From Trileptium ribeirensis (taxonomy: Eukaryota; Nematoda; Enoplea; Enoplida; Thoracostomopsidae), in contig JASANE010016064.1 of the NCBI GenBank assembly GCA_030248225.1, positions 1 through 64,000 of the forward strand: a stretch of 64,000 nucleotides of DNA, given 5' to 3'. The notes under the pieces were generated by a model that was not told where the DNA came from, did no database searches, and saw only the letters and a list, made by a program, of their open reading frames with translations. Below, piece by piece: positions 22,787 through 34,451 of this stretch. Position 1 is the stretch's first letter; each line of letters opens with the position of its first letter. Made by a program: the position numbers and the translations under genes.

Positions 22787-24745
22787 GTAAGAGCGATAAA
22801 GTCTAGTTAGAATCGAGTGCTTTAATATAGTTTGTCTCTGCGGACAAGCAAATCCACGCGATTTCATAGTTTGTACTGGTATATGAGATTGCTCTAGAAT
22901 ATGATTATAGTTGGCTTGATGTAGCTACTGTAGATTATAAGCTAATAAAGCCGAATACAAACAAGTAAATGATCCATACCGAAAATATGAAAACCACAAA
23001 TCTACAAGGACTATTGTCCAAAGCTTCAGCTTTAACAACGACGGATGAGGTGTAAAATTCCACATTAAAATCAGTGATTATTTAAAGCAGGTTGACAATT
23101 TAGATGTTGCGTGAGACTAATGGGATTAGGAAACGCTGCGTTACTTTTGTATGTGCACCATGCCGTTTCATCGTAAAAATTGACGCTGTCTTGAAGATAA
23201 ACGGGATTCGTAAACGAATATACAGTCACATTACCTTTGAATAGACAACGTAATCGTTTTCAGAATCCTGGAAAATTCGTATAAAAGTGCAAATTCAACA
23301 GTTTAACGAATTAGACTATAATGAAAATTTCAAAAGTCCTAACATAGCTCAGTGTATGTTGCCTAATGGTATTATGCGCAATGATTATTGTAGACAGGTA
23401 GTCCGGGCAACTATGCAACAATTTAGGAGATCAAGCTTTTCACCAATTTCGAAAGCATATATAGTGGTAATTTAGGACAATAAAACAATTATCTCAAAAT
23501 CTTAAAGTAAGCATTGCTAACTGTCGGGTCTTTTGGGGCTTCGTTATTGTACCCGGCAATTTAGCCATAGTCTGGCAGAAATGTGTTCCTTCGTAAAGCT
23601 GCACACCGACACTGTTTTGACATATAGTCTAAATCTCCCATATAAATGAAAATGTGTCGCCTACAGGTAACAAAATTAGAGTGTTGGTCTCCGTGAAACT
23701 GCTCAATTCTACGCGAAATAGCGATATATAACGAGCCTATACGATAATCATTGAATATCAAATGCAAAATACCGCAGCATGAGACTAACTCATTCTTTTC
23801 TAAATTCTTTTGATATAACGGGATGGGTGGGCGAACGGTAACGGAGCGTTTGTTAGTGCTGATACAGTAATGCTCGACAAATCATTTTGATAATTCTTTA
23901 TTAGAACAACAAATCTTGATTTCTGCTTTGGGACATTTTATAGAATTTTGATAATATCTACCACGCATACACATGCTTATCGTACTGCAATCCATCATAT
24001 CTGCTTTGAAGTCCAGGAATGATATACTAGTGCCAAACGAAACGATTGGCATATTCTAGGGTACCAATAGTAATGATGAATTATGGGGTCACTCTTGAAA
24101 CTCGACATGTTAAGTTAATATAAGTAATCCTGTCCCATCGGATCCTCTGCACACAATTATTCCGATTATAAATTCAGCTTTCCCGAATTATACAAAAACC
24201 TGACAACAATACTAAATTCTAACTTATGATTTTCGAGGCAAACTCTGCTAATAAATTCACATGTTTCCAGAACGCTTATTTCGAATCGATGATAAATCCA
24301 ACGCAAAGGAATACTGATACAGCTAAATGTACTAAACTGCATTTTAACAGATGATTTTTATGAACAAATAGTTAGATATTTGTATCGGTTTCATGGATTT
24401 CTGTTGAAGGTTTAGTATAAACTCATTTTTCGAAAATATGCGGATCAACAAAAAGACAATACGAATTACACAAATATTATTAGGGTTTTCTCTAAAATTT
24501 CAAGTTATTAATTGTGCAGCGGAACGGTTCAGAATGGTAAAAATCAACAGTATAGATAGTGGAAGCAAATTTCTGAGTACTTCAGTGGTTTTGTTAAAAG
24601 TGGACAAACCATTTAACTCCTGCTCTCGACAACAACTAATTACGTTTGAATGTATTGAACTAAGTAAATTCGGCGAATACTGCGCGAATGTATGAGTGCT
24701 GCTATTCGTGGAGTTTAAAGAATCCGAGTAATAACTCCGAAATTT
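22787..24745. other. GPCR intron 2, 5' part
   Basis: No exon-like or repeat structure recognised in about 2 kb of AT-rich sequence. Confidence 0.45.
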
Positions 24746-24818
24746 CTCAATGGCTAGTAAAGGTGACTTTAACCCCAAAGTTCGGGGTTCGATACCTCGC
24801 GTTGACCAATAGTGTTCA
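24746..24818 (+). repeat. tRNA-like sequence, probably a SINE head
   Basis: An A-box-like TGGCTAGTAAAGG at about 24751 and a B-box GGTTCGATACC at about 24786 are spaced as in a tRNA, with a GTTGACCA-type 3' end. The acceptor stem does not pair well, so a functional tRNA is unlikely. A decayed tRNA-derived SINE is more probable. It lies in GPCR intron 2. Confidence 0.45.
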
Positions 24819-24819
24819 T

Positions 24820-25559
24820 CGATACTCAAAATGTAAATTAATTCTGAATGTAAAGGGTACCCAACAAAAAATTATGAAGCTACAATTAAAACATTCCACT
24901 TGCAATTGTACAATGTTTCCATAGTGCACTTTATCAGCTTTACGCGGCGATGTTGTTTTCGGCTTTTGTCATACAATAAGCAATTTATGTTACATTTCAT
25001 GTCCTCATGTGAGCATAATGGAATATTTTACAAAAAACGACCGTTAGGCTTCCTTTACCAATCAAAAATGATGGTCATCAACTATTGCTTCGTACTTTAC
25101 CGACCACAACATGTAAAGCGAAGTAAAGATTGTTAAAATTAACGGACCTACTTGAAACTCAGCTGATCAGCATTATGACTACTCTATGGCATGAAGGTTT
25201 AGCAAAAAATTATTTTTTGAAATCACAACTAAGAGTATGCACGTCATGTTCGGTGATCATGGTCTGTTCTCGAAGATGGTTTTAAACAATGTTTGCAAAA
25301 CCACTGCTACAAATGACTCGATAAGTATTTGCACCTTAGACGAGATAATTGAATCTTGCTAACAAATTTTGGCATAGTTATTAATCCTCCTGTAGCATCG
25401 TTCACCTTGGAAGCTATGTCTTATGGACTGAAGCTGAAACTGTATGCAGCGTAGTAGCTTGAAATAAGTGATCAGTGAGCTTGTTCAATGTATATCGTAC
25501 AGGAATTTGGGTTTATTGTAATGAAAGGAAATTTAGTAATACTTTCGACAGTTATCCTA
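24820..25559. other. GPCR intron 2, middle part
   Basis: Nothing recognised apart from possible continuation of the tRNA-derived element. Confidence 0.4.
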
Positions 25560-25562
25560 TTA

Positions 25563-26103
25563 TGCGGCGTTTACGTTATAAAATGTCCGCCATGTGGAAG
25601 ATTTGTCCACGTATGGTCATGACCACACCATTGTGCATGGTACTCGGAAGGGCATACAGTGCAGCACAAGTCATGGTGCCTGCTACACCATGTATATTAC
25701 ACTATAGTGTCTTTCGACACCCTATGTTTGAATACTTATTTTTAAAAAAGGCGGGAAAACTAGCTAACTGAAATTTCAAATAATTTACGCTAATTGATTG
25801 TAACCCATAAACCATTCCGTTGAAATCTTTGCATAGGAAATGCGCGGACAGAAGTTAAACCGTATAAACACAATACAAGGGGAAAACGTCAAGACCTCTT
25901 CCCAAAAGACTTTCATCGAAGTTAGCTAGAAGTTAATGGTGTCCATGACACCATGTATAAATGCTGATGGTGTCCGAAACACTATATAGAATTGCTTAGA
26001 ATACTGTGTTGGTGTCCTGTACACTATATCGTTGACGGTGTTAGGCAGGCTGTACGTGGACAAAACTTCCACATGGCGGGCAACTTATAACGTAACCGCC
26101 GCA
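25563..26103. mobile_element. TTA-flanked MITE inserted 9 bp before GPCR exon 3
   Basis: Ends TGCGGCGTTTACGTTATAA (left) and TTATAACGTAACCGCCGCA (right) are inverted repeats. They continue inward through CCGCCATGTGGAAG / CTTCCACATGGCGG and CCACGTA / TACGTGG for about 60 bp. TTA lies on both sides (25560-25562 and 26104-26106). The interior is filled with ACACCATG/CATGGTGT palindromes. There is no coding capacity. The right TTA is part of TTATTTCAG, the splice acceptor of exon 3, so the element makes up essentially the whole 3' end of intron 2. PIF/Harbinger-like by target; family uncertain. A second TGC-ended, TTA-flanked element is at 33384-33960. Confidence 0.8.
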
Positions 26104-26112
26104 TTATTTCAG

Positions 26113-27366
26113 ATATTTTGCAATAATTCGACATACCGAGTACAATACTATTGAACATCGCCGGCGTATTCTAGCCATAATGCTTCTCGCATGGATATTT
26201 AGCATTTGTATCGCATTTCCGCTTTCGCTAATTAATGGTGCCGGTCTATCAAAGCAATCAATTTTATACGAAAGACGCATAGTTTCGATGGGTACAGATA
26301 TGAATCATGATCACAAAATGGGCAATAACAATAATTCGAATATGACTACTGTTCGGTATCAGCAAAACTTTATATTTTGCGGAATTGAAAATATTCACTT
26401 CATGCTGTATGGCTCAATTTGTTCGTTTTACATTCCGAGCATTATAATGATTACAATGTATAGCATTGTCTTTCGTCATCTTAATCAACGTATGACCGGC
26501 GTTCGATTTCGAGAATCAGCTGCTTTGGAAATGGAAAAACTCGGATGTAACAATATTGCGATGCCGTCGCGACTCATTGAACAGGCTGAGCGATCACGAG
26601 TATCTTGTGTTATCGAGCAAGTAGATGATGACGACAATGAACATGATATCGAAGGACTATTGTATTCGAACACTGAAGCACTTCGCAAATCACGCAAAGA
26701 TTCACTGGCGGCAAAACTCCCATTCATTCATAAATGGTCGTCAATAATTTCAAAAACGTTTCTTGTATGGCAACTACCACTGGGTAAATCGTCGGAAAAT
26801 GGTTCCGAAGACGATGACGATCGTGAAGAATCGCAAGAAAACATTCGAAAACTAACACGGGTATTAAACGAGCTAAACGCAAGCGAGATGAAACTAATGC
26901 AACAGTGCGGTGAAAAACCCTCCAAAGGATCTTGTATAAGCAAAACCAAGGATACCCGGACTAGTTCTCAGATTTTTGGTACTGACGTTTTAAATAACGC
27001 ACCAAGGCGTAAAATAACTGCCTCGCCAATTTTACAGTATCCTCGACCATCCATAATAGTCGACGACATCACCGATATTGACAAATCAAACAATACGAAT
27101 TCCAACGGTATTAATACTTTAATCGGCGAAGATTCAAGGCTTACCATTACCGAAATGAGTTCGACTAATGTTACCGCAATGGAACCATTAAAAACGAAAA
27201 CACGAGTCATAGATCCTGATGAATCCACAACTTTGCTACCGTCAAGTGAACAAAAGCGAACTAAGCCAAACCTTGCTCAATCGACGAATCGCAAAAAGTC
27301 TCGTTTCAATCAAATATTTCGCTTCAGCGCCGGTACGGCGTCACGAGATATTATGGAGTTCAGAAG
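26113..27366 (+). CDS. Aminergic GPCR, coding exon 3: DRY end, TM4, ECL2, TM5, most of ICL3
   Basis: This 1254-bp exon completes Arg134 and encodes residues 135-551. It opens with YFAIIRH, so the motif reads D-R-Y across the splice. TM4 contains Trp161 (4.50). ECL2 is long and Asn-rich, with a sequon at Asn210 and the disulphide Cys223. TM5 has Ser235 (5.43), Ser238 (5.46), Pro242 (5.50) and Tyr250 (5.58), in FYIPSIIMITMYSIVF. Position 5.42 is Gly where vertebrate dopamine receptors have Ser. The remaining ~300 residues are a hydrophilic, Ser/Asn/acidic-rich third intracellular loop, typical of Gi-coupled D2-like receptors. The acceptor is TTATTTCAG. The donor CAGAAG|GTATTT leaves phase 2, matching exon 4. 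The open frame runs on to a stop at 27400, but that extension lacks TM6 and TM7. Confidence 0.92.
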
Positions 27367-28205
27367 GTATTTTAATGCTACGATTGGCTCTAGAATATAG
27401 CAACAGTTATTACTATCGGGTTTACCCCAAATTTTTAGATTGTATGTGACATTTATGACTATAAAATATTTAGAAAATGGCTCGCTCATGCGAATAAATA
27501 TACCCAGGAAAACTTAAATTGTAGAAGCAAATTTAAGAAAATTTCGTTATTACAGGATACAACGTATTAAAGACAGCCCTAATTTTGCATGTTGACAGTG
27601 CATAAATCGTTGCATTAGCAACATAATAGAACATAACTTCATCAATGTTCTAATATTACAAGGAGGATAAAAATTAATATAGCCCTTTGATATCAAAACC
27701 AATTCATACTATATGCAATTGCGCACTATATTTTAAAATTTTTTTCATCTTTTCACAGTTTAATAGTATCATGTAGTATATCCATAAATTTTTGTTTTAT
27801 GCGTACAAACCTTTATAACAGACAATTGAAAAGTTAATGCTCCTATTATGTTCTTGAGACTTGAATCTGGCATTAAAATTGAACAACTTTAATGAACCAG
27901 AGAATCAAAACAACTGATATCCACTGTGCAACCATATTAGTAAGAGAACACTAAACGAAACAAAACTACTGGTCAAGGTCCATATATTTATACTGTTCTC
28001 CACCCACGTTATTGCATCATATGCAAATGAGCATTTATATTCAGTACGTAGGCACGTGATTGTCACATAGGCTCTAATTATGTGTCAGCAGATATGTAAA
28101 ATTTTCTGTTATCATCAACAGCTGTACCAAATTTCGTCGGTTTTCGTTTTTATTGAGAGAATCAGGAGGTCTAGATAACCAATTCAGGTCCGTAATCGTC
28201 ACGCA
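27367..28205. other. GPCR intron 3, 5' part
   Basis: AT-rich sequence without recognised features. Confidence 0.45.
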
Positions 28206-29068
28206 TTTTAAACACTTTAACGGCCTGAAAGTGGGAGCACAATTAACGAGATGGAGTCTTTGACTTTTGACAGACAAAACACGTAAAATGAGTTATTTGT
28301 GTTATATTCCCGGAATACTTATGCACTATCAAGAGTTTCGGACACATGTAACCCCGCAGGAAGCCTGAAAGTGGGAACATAATTAACGCGATGGAGTCTT
28401 TGACTTTTGACAGACAAAACACGTAAAATGAGTTATTTGTGTTATATTCCCGGAATATTTATTCAATATCAAGAGTTTCGGACACATGTAACCCAGCAGG
28501 AAGCCTGAAAGTGGGAACATAATTAACGAGATGGAGTCTTTGACTTTTGGCAGACAAAACACGTAAAATGAGTTATTTGTGTTATATTCCCGGAATACTT
28601 ATGCACTATCAAGAGTTTCGGACACATGTAACCCCGCAGGAAGCCTGAAAGTGGGAACATAATTAACGCGATGGAGTCCTTGACTTTTGACAGACAAAAC
28701 ACGTAAAATGAGTTATTTGTGTTATATTCCCGGAATATTTATTCAATGTCAATAGTTTCGGACACATGTAACCCCGCAGGAAGCCTGAAAGTGGGAACAT
28801 AATTAACGAGATGGAGTCTTTGATTTTGACAGACAAAACACGTAAAATGAGTTATTTGTGTTATATTCCCGGAATACTTATGCACTATCAAGAGTTTCGG
28901 ACACATGTAACCCCGCAGGAAGCCTGAAAGTGGGAACATCATTAACGCGATGGAGTCCTTGACTTTTGACAGACAAAACACGTAAAATGAGTTATTTGTG
29001 TTATATTCCCGGAATACTTATGCACTATCAAGAGTTTCGGACACATGTAACCCGCAGGAAGCCTGAGA
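28206..29068 (+). repeat. 140-bp satellite array with a dimeric higher-order pattern, GPCR intron 3
   Basis: Unit landmarks are GACACATGTAACCCCGCAGG, AAGCCTGAAAGTGGGAACAT, GATGGAGTCTTTGACTTTT and TTATATTCCCGGAATA. GACACATG occurs at 28341, 28481, 28621, 28761, 28900 and 29040, a period of 140 bp. Two variants alternate: one with TATGCACTATC and TTAACGCG, the other with TATTCAATATC and TTAACGAG. The true repeat is therefore a 280-bp dimer. Copies are almost identical. Confidence 0.95.
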
Positions 29069-29833
29069 ATCACTACAGAAAATAAAGTATCCTAGAACAA
29101 AAACTTGTCATTGACACTCTTTTAATATGTGAACAGTCAGGCTAAAAAATTTAGAGAATCAAGACAGCATATTTAATGCTTTCATTTTCCACTATTTCAA
29201 AAATTTTGCGGTAAAGTTAATATATTTTTCTCGAACACACTAGCAACGAGCGCAGAGTTGTGGTTCTGCAAGCTGACTGTGACTATTCAATTTATGCACG
29301 TCTGGCACATTCTTCTTAAATCTTTAGGCGTTTTGCTACCTTTGATGCTTTACAGAGTGTTGTGTTGAGCTACTTCTAGATCATTTCTCGTTCTAAGCAA
29401 ACGTGGAGCAAAGTTGGTTGTTTTTTCCAACTCAAATCATGTCATTAGCTAGTAATCCTGGTTTTATGGGAGCTAAGAGCTTGACCGATATATTATGAAA
29501 GTGTTATCTAAATAATGTAACTAAGTAAAATTCGATTAATGCTACAAAGCCAACGATCTCGGCGCCGCATCTAGTAAGATTATAGTACAAAATCTAAGAT
29601 AATAAGGGTGACTTGAATGGTTTTGGTTTATTGTATAAACGGCTCGTACTTATAAATTAAAAATGAAAAATACGACAAGTTGAGATACGCTGTATAATAT
29701 CCACTTTGACAACTATATGCAACCTTACAATTTGCGAATATGTTAAAATGCTATTATTTAGGATGTGGAAATGCAACCATACAACACAATATAAGCTGCA
29801 TTTATTTGTATATATTTGTGAATTTACGAAAAT
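29069..29833. other. GPCR intron 3, between satellite and LINE
   Basis: No recognised feature. Confidence 0.45.
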
Positions 29834-29851
29834 GTGTTCAGAATATAAGAA

Positions 29852-32800
29852 GGGCTTAAGGGTTCTTCAGAGGTAGTACCTCTCATAGTGGTGATGTGCA
29901 ACATACACATTCTCCTCTATAATTGGTCCTCGCATCCCAGCGGAAATGGCAAGCTACGAATTGACCTTTTGCCTCTGCCAGACTACCAATACCGTCTGAG
30001 AACCTGCGCGTGGTGGGCCTGCTACGCTAATCTGAGCGGATCTAGGAGAAGGAAACTCCGATAACAAACCAATGCACTGCCTTCTGTACGTCTCTAGTGA
30101 GTCAAAGAGTAGGCCCACCCCCGACAAGCGTATTTAGCGGCAGGAAGGACATCCAGCTGTAAAACACCGTCAAAATAACCAATATGATGCAGAATCTACG
30201 AAGCCAAACTCATGTTAGGGCGTGCCCCGTGAGCGAGGCGCAGCGTGACCTCCGTGGTGCTGTACAAAATCTGCAACGGCTACCATATCAGGAGAGATTA
30301 CGGCTAAGAAAGATAACTCAGCGAACAACAAAGAGAACCGACGATAAGACGAGGCGACATACTGTGATTGGCACGCTCAACGTCGGGACAATGACGGGAA
30401 GAGGCAAAGAGGTAGCAGACCTCATGGAAAGAAAATGTGTCGAAGTGTTATGTGTGCAGGAGACCAAGTGGAAAAACCAAAAAGCAAAAGAGTTAGGAAA
30501 GGGATACAAAAGGGATAGGTGCTGACAGCCAGTGGAATGGTGTAGGAATTGTGCTGAGCCTGGAGATGAAGGGCAACGTCTTAGAAGGGAATAGAGAGTC
30601 GGAGAGAGTTATGTGGATCAAACTCAGCGTAGATAAAGTAGTAGTGAACGTTGTCAGCGCATACGCTCCACAAGTTACATGCAGCGACGAAGAGAAAGAA
30701 GAGTTTTGGGAGTTCCTCGGTTCAGTCATGCGGAAGATGCCGGAAGCTGAATCGCTGTGGATAGGAGCTGACCTAAACGGGCACATTGGCGAGGGAAACG
30801 TTGGAGCGGAAAGGGTAATGGGGGAAACATGCCGTTGGTGCCAGCAACGAAGAATGTGAAAGGATAGTGGAGTTCGCCATAGCCAACAACATGGCAATCA
30901 CCAATTCTTACTGTAAGAAGCGCATGTTAAGGAAGATCACGTTTACCAGTACTGGTGTCGACACGCACTCGACTACATCCTTCGCCGAGGGAGAGAGTTC
31001 AACACGGTCAAAGGCTGTAAAGTCCCTCCGGGAGAAATAGTAGGAAAACAGCATAAGGCCGTGTTGTGTGGATTTATTCTCCAAACCAAAGGTAACGCGA
31101 AGCCAGTGATAGTTAAGAAAACATGTTGGTGGAAACTGAACGAAATGGAGCTCAGGGAGAAGCTTGCTGAGAAGATCGGCGAGGTGCTGGGAAGACGAGA
31201 TGAGGTGCGGTGGGAGGCCGCGAGAAGTGCGATCACGAGCGCAGCGAAGGAGGTTTTAGGCCATACATCTGGGAAACCAGGGAAAAAGACGAGACTTGGT
31301 GGTGGAAGAAGGCGGTACAGGAGGCGGTACGAACAAAGAAGAAAATGAAGAAGGAGCGGGATACTAACCGGTGCGAGAAGACTATTTTAAATTACAAAAA
31401 CACAAACAAAGTGGCAAAAACAGAGCAAGAGGCGTACAGTGAACTGTACCAAAAATTAGAACGTGGGGCGAAGGCCTGAGGAGCGCGATCAGGATGGCAA
31501 AACTACAAAACCGGGACTCGCAGGATGTGTACCAAGACAAACTGATAAAGGATAGCGACGACAAAGTCCTATCTGGAGAAGAGGAGGTGAAAGAGCGGTG
31601 GAGAACCTACTTTGAACAGCTTATGAACGTTGAAAATGAAAGGATTGAGCGAACTGTGGAGCGAACGGTCGAAACACAAGTGCCATTGATTGAAAGGGAA
31701 GAAGTGGTGAAGGCAATGAGAAAAATGAAGACAGTAAAGCTGTTGGCTCGGACGACATACCGGTGGAAAACTGGAAGGCATTGGGAGAGAGGGGAGTGGA
31801 CATACTTTTGGGAATATTTGTGAAAGTCATGAAAGCTTAACAGATGCCTGACGAATAGAGAGACAGTGTGCTCATACACATTTTCAAGAATCAAGGGAAT
31901 ATCCAACAGTGCGGAAACTACAGAGGAATCAAATTGATGACGCATACACTGAAGATGTGGGAGAGAATAGTCGAGAAGAGACTGAGAAGGAGGGTGGCAT
32001 ATCCGAGCAACAATTTGGATTCATGCCGGGAAGAAGCACAACCGATGCAATCTTCGCACTGTGGCAATTGACCGAGAAGTATAGAGAAGGGCAGCGGGAG
32101 CTACATTACGTCTTCATCGACCTTGAGAAATCCGACGACCGCGTGCCAAGGCAAGAAATATGGAACTACCTGAGATTGAAAGGAGTGGAAGAGAAATATG
32201 TTCGGTTAATCCAAGACATGTACGCAAGTAGCAGGACGAAAGTGAGGTGTGCAACTGGTACAACTGAGGACTTCCAGGTGGATGTAGGGCCGCACCAAGG
32301 GTTAGCGCTTAGCCCATTGCTGTTCACCATTGTCATTGACTGCCTTACCGAAGGCATTCAGATGGAAGCTCCATGGGATATGCTGTTCGCAGACAACGTT
32401 GTCCTTTGCGGAGAGACAAGTGGGGAAGTGGAACGTCGGCTCGAAATGTGGAGGGAGGCAATGAAGGAACGAGGTCTTAGGGTGAGCAGGCAGAAGACGG
32501 AATACCTGTGTGTGGACGATCAAGGCACTACAGAGGACGTGTACATGCAAGGAGAAAAGCTGAAGCGGGTGGAAGCGTTTAAGTATCTTGGGTCGACCAT
32601 ACAGAGCACAGACAATGCAGACAGCGAGACCGCACGAGGATAAGGCGGGATGGATGGCGTGGAAGAATGTAACTGGAGTGATGTACGATAGAAGGGTACC
32701 AGTGAAGGTGAAAGGCAAAATGTACAGGACAATAGTGCGACCTGCCATACTGTACGGTATGGAGACTGTGGCAGTGACAAAAGCACAGAAGAAGAAATTG

Positions 32801-33167
32801 GAGTTGGCAGAAATGAGGATGCTTAGATTTACGATAGGGAAACCCCGTCTAGACAGAGCAAGGAACGAAGAAGTGAGAAGAGTACTGAAAGTGATACCAA
32901 TGGCAGACAAAATACGAGAAGGCCGGCTAAGGTGGCTGGGTCTGTTTTGAGCAGGGAGGAGGGGTATGTGGGTCAGAGGGTACGGAGGCTGGAGGTAAGG
33001 TTGAGACGTCGAGGGAGGCCGAAGCGGAGATGGAAAGAGTGCGTGAGCGAAGACATGAGAGCGATTGGACTGGAGTAGGCTGACACACAAGATAGACTTA
33101 CTTGGCGATCCCGGATTCGCACCGGCGGCCCCACCTAGTGGGAACAAAGCCCGAGAAAGAAGAAGAA
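29852..33167 (+). mobile_element. Full-length RTE-like non-LTR retrotransposon with 18-bp target duplication
   Basis: The element sits between two identical copies of GTGTTCAGAATATAAGAA (29834-29851 and 33168-33185). It has a ~330-bp 5' leader, a single open-frame region for endonuclease plus reverse transcriptase, a short 3' region and a GAAAGAAGAAGAA tail in place of poly(A). This is the layout of RTE-clade LINEs. The perfect target duplication shows a complete and fairly recent insertion into intron 3 of the GPCR, in the sense orientation. It is far less AT-rich than its surroundings. The coding region is broken. Confidence 0.92.
30184..33138 (+). pseudogene. RTE-like endonuclease/reverse transcriptase, inactivated
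   Basis: The protein would nick target DNA and copy its own RNA into it. An APE-type endonuclease start is visible as VIGTLNVGTMTGRGKEV with CVQETKW near 30363-30470, and NEECERIVEFAIANNMAI follows near 30847. The reverse transcriptase has SEQQFGFMPGRSTTDAIF near 32000, motif A FIDLEKSDDRVPR near 32113 (the family usually has EKAYDRVPR), PHQGLALSPLLF near 32293 and motif C MLFADNVVLC near 32380. Motif C normally reads FADD, so the second catalytic Asp is Asn here. The C-terminus RRRGRPKRRWKECV and LTWRSRIRTGGPT is typical of the clade. Frame changes occur around 30520, 30840, 31255, 31480, 31750, 31950 and 32640, and stops around 31040, 31840 and 31856. No active protein can be made. Confidence 0.88.
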
Positions 33168-33383
33168 GTGTTCAGAATATAAGAAATTATATATTTCAAT
33201 TATATTCATTTTGGTGATGACTGTTATTTGACTAGAACAAAATCAAAACATAAAACCAAATCTGTTTTAGCTCAATGCAAGAATTATCTATTTTTAAAGT
33301 GAAAATTAATGTACTAAACGAGTAAAATTCTGTTCGAATCTGTTCTATCAAGAATAATTGCCGAATTATATAAAGTTGTTTTA

Positions 33384-33960
33384 TGCATCATTTACGATAA
33401 GATGCGTGTGCCAGGGCCAAATTATGTCACACGTCCAACTCAACTAGTTAGGGTGAATTATAACTTAGCTGGACTAGGATGGTACATTTGTATAGCTTAG
33501 CTAGTCTTGATATGACAAACAGAGAGCTTAGCTAGGCTCTGCGTGACAAACGGAGCGTCCGGCTGAACTGTCAATTGAGAAATTTTATTTAGTATTGAGC
33601 TTAGTGTAATAGAATTTTGTTCTATAGTATTTTCACATTAATTCTAAGTTATATATTTGTTTTAATATATACAACTAACGTTTTCAGTTGTATGCCGCTT
33701 TTGGGGCATTATTTAAATACGTATAATAAAACTTAATGTTCGCGGACTAAGTAGTCACTGGCTTAAGTTATAGGGCTCAGCTGAACGCCTCGTAACAAAA
33801 GCACAGTCTGGCTCGACACTGGATGACAAATGCATAGCCAAGCTAGGCTATTCAAAATTTTAATAGTCGAGCTGGACTGTATGCGTGACATAGTAGCTAG
33901 CCAAGTTGATCGCGTGACATAATTAGGACTATGCGCACACATCTTATTGTGAACGATGCA
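33384..33960. mobile_element. TTA-flanked MITE, 577 bp, GPCR intron 3
   Basis: Ends TGCATCATTTACGATAAGATG and CATCTTATTGTGAACGATGCA are inverted repeats that continue inward through AAATTATGTCACACG / CGCGTGACATAATT. TTA flanks both sides (33381-33383 and 33961-33963). The interior contains many TAGCTAGGCT / GAGCTGGACT short motifs that are self-complementary. No coding capacity. It shares the TTA target and TGC ends with the element at 25563-26103 and may belong to the same superfamily. Confidence 0.78.
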
Positions 33961-33963
33961 TTA

Positions 33964-34450
33964 GGTTAAAACAAATTTGAGTCTAATAAATTTTAGCAAA
34001 AATATTTCTCCTCGGAGTGATTCAAGGAAGTCTCATTTTACTCTAGTACGGTGTCGCAGTGAAATATATTCATCGCTGCAACAGATCCTAAAAATCATTT
34101 TCAAATATATATCTACACAAATGTTGCATTGGTGGCCCTTAAAAGCTGTATATATATCTGTATATATGTTTTCAGTAAGGTAACTGATTGTATTTTGCCG
34201 ATTTATACAGTACAACACCCTGACACTGTTACAGTTTGACATCTGATGTTCCACAGAATACTAAAAGTTTTGCCATAAAAAGTTTGATTCACACATGCGA
34301 TAAAACTCGAGCAGAGGTCAGAAGGTACCCGAACTACTCCCCTCAAAACAATCACCTTTATTCTACGAATTAAAAATCGATACAACTGCTGCAATTTTTT
34401 GAGCAATGTACCAGTGTACGTTCGCAGCGATAATTGTAAACAATGCTAGG
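33964..34450. other. GPCR intron 3, between MITE and satellite
   Basis: No recognised feature. Confidence 0.4.
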
Positions 34451-34451
34451 C

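Noticed and set aside
24746..24818. Functional tRNA gene
   Set aside because: A and B boxes are present but the acceptor stem does not pair. A SINE-type relic fits better.
27219..27449. C-terminal end of the GPCR at the stop at 27400
   Set aside because: The frame there lacks TM6 and TM7. A donor at 27367 joins in phase to an exon that supplies the missing basic segment and TM6.
32302..33147. 281-codon minus-strand frame
   Set aside because: It is the shadow of the RTE reverse-transcriptase region, which has clear motifs on the plus strand.
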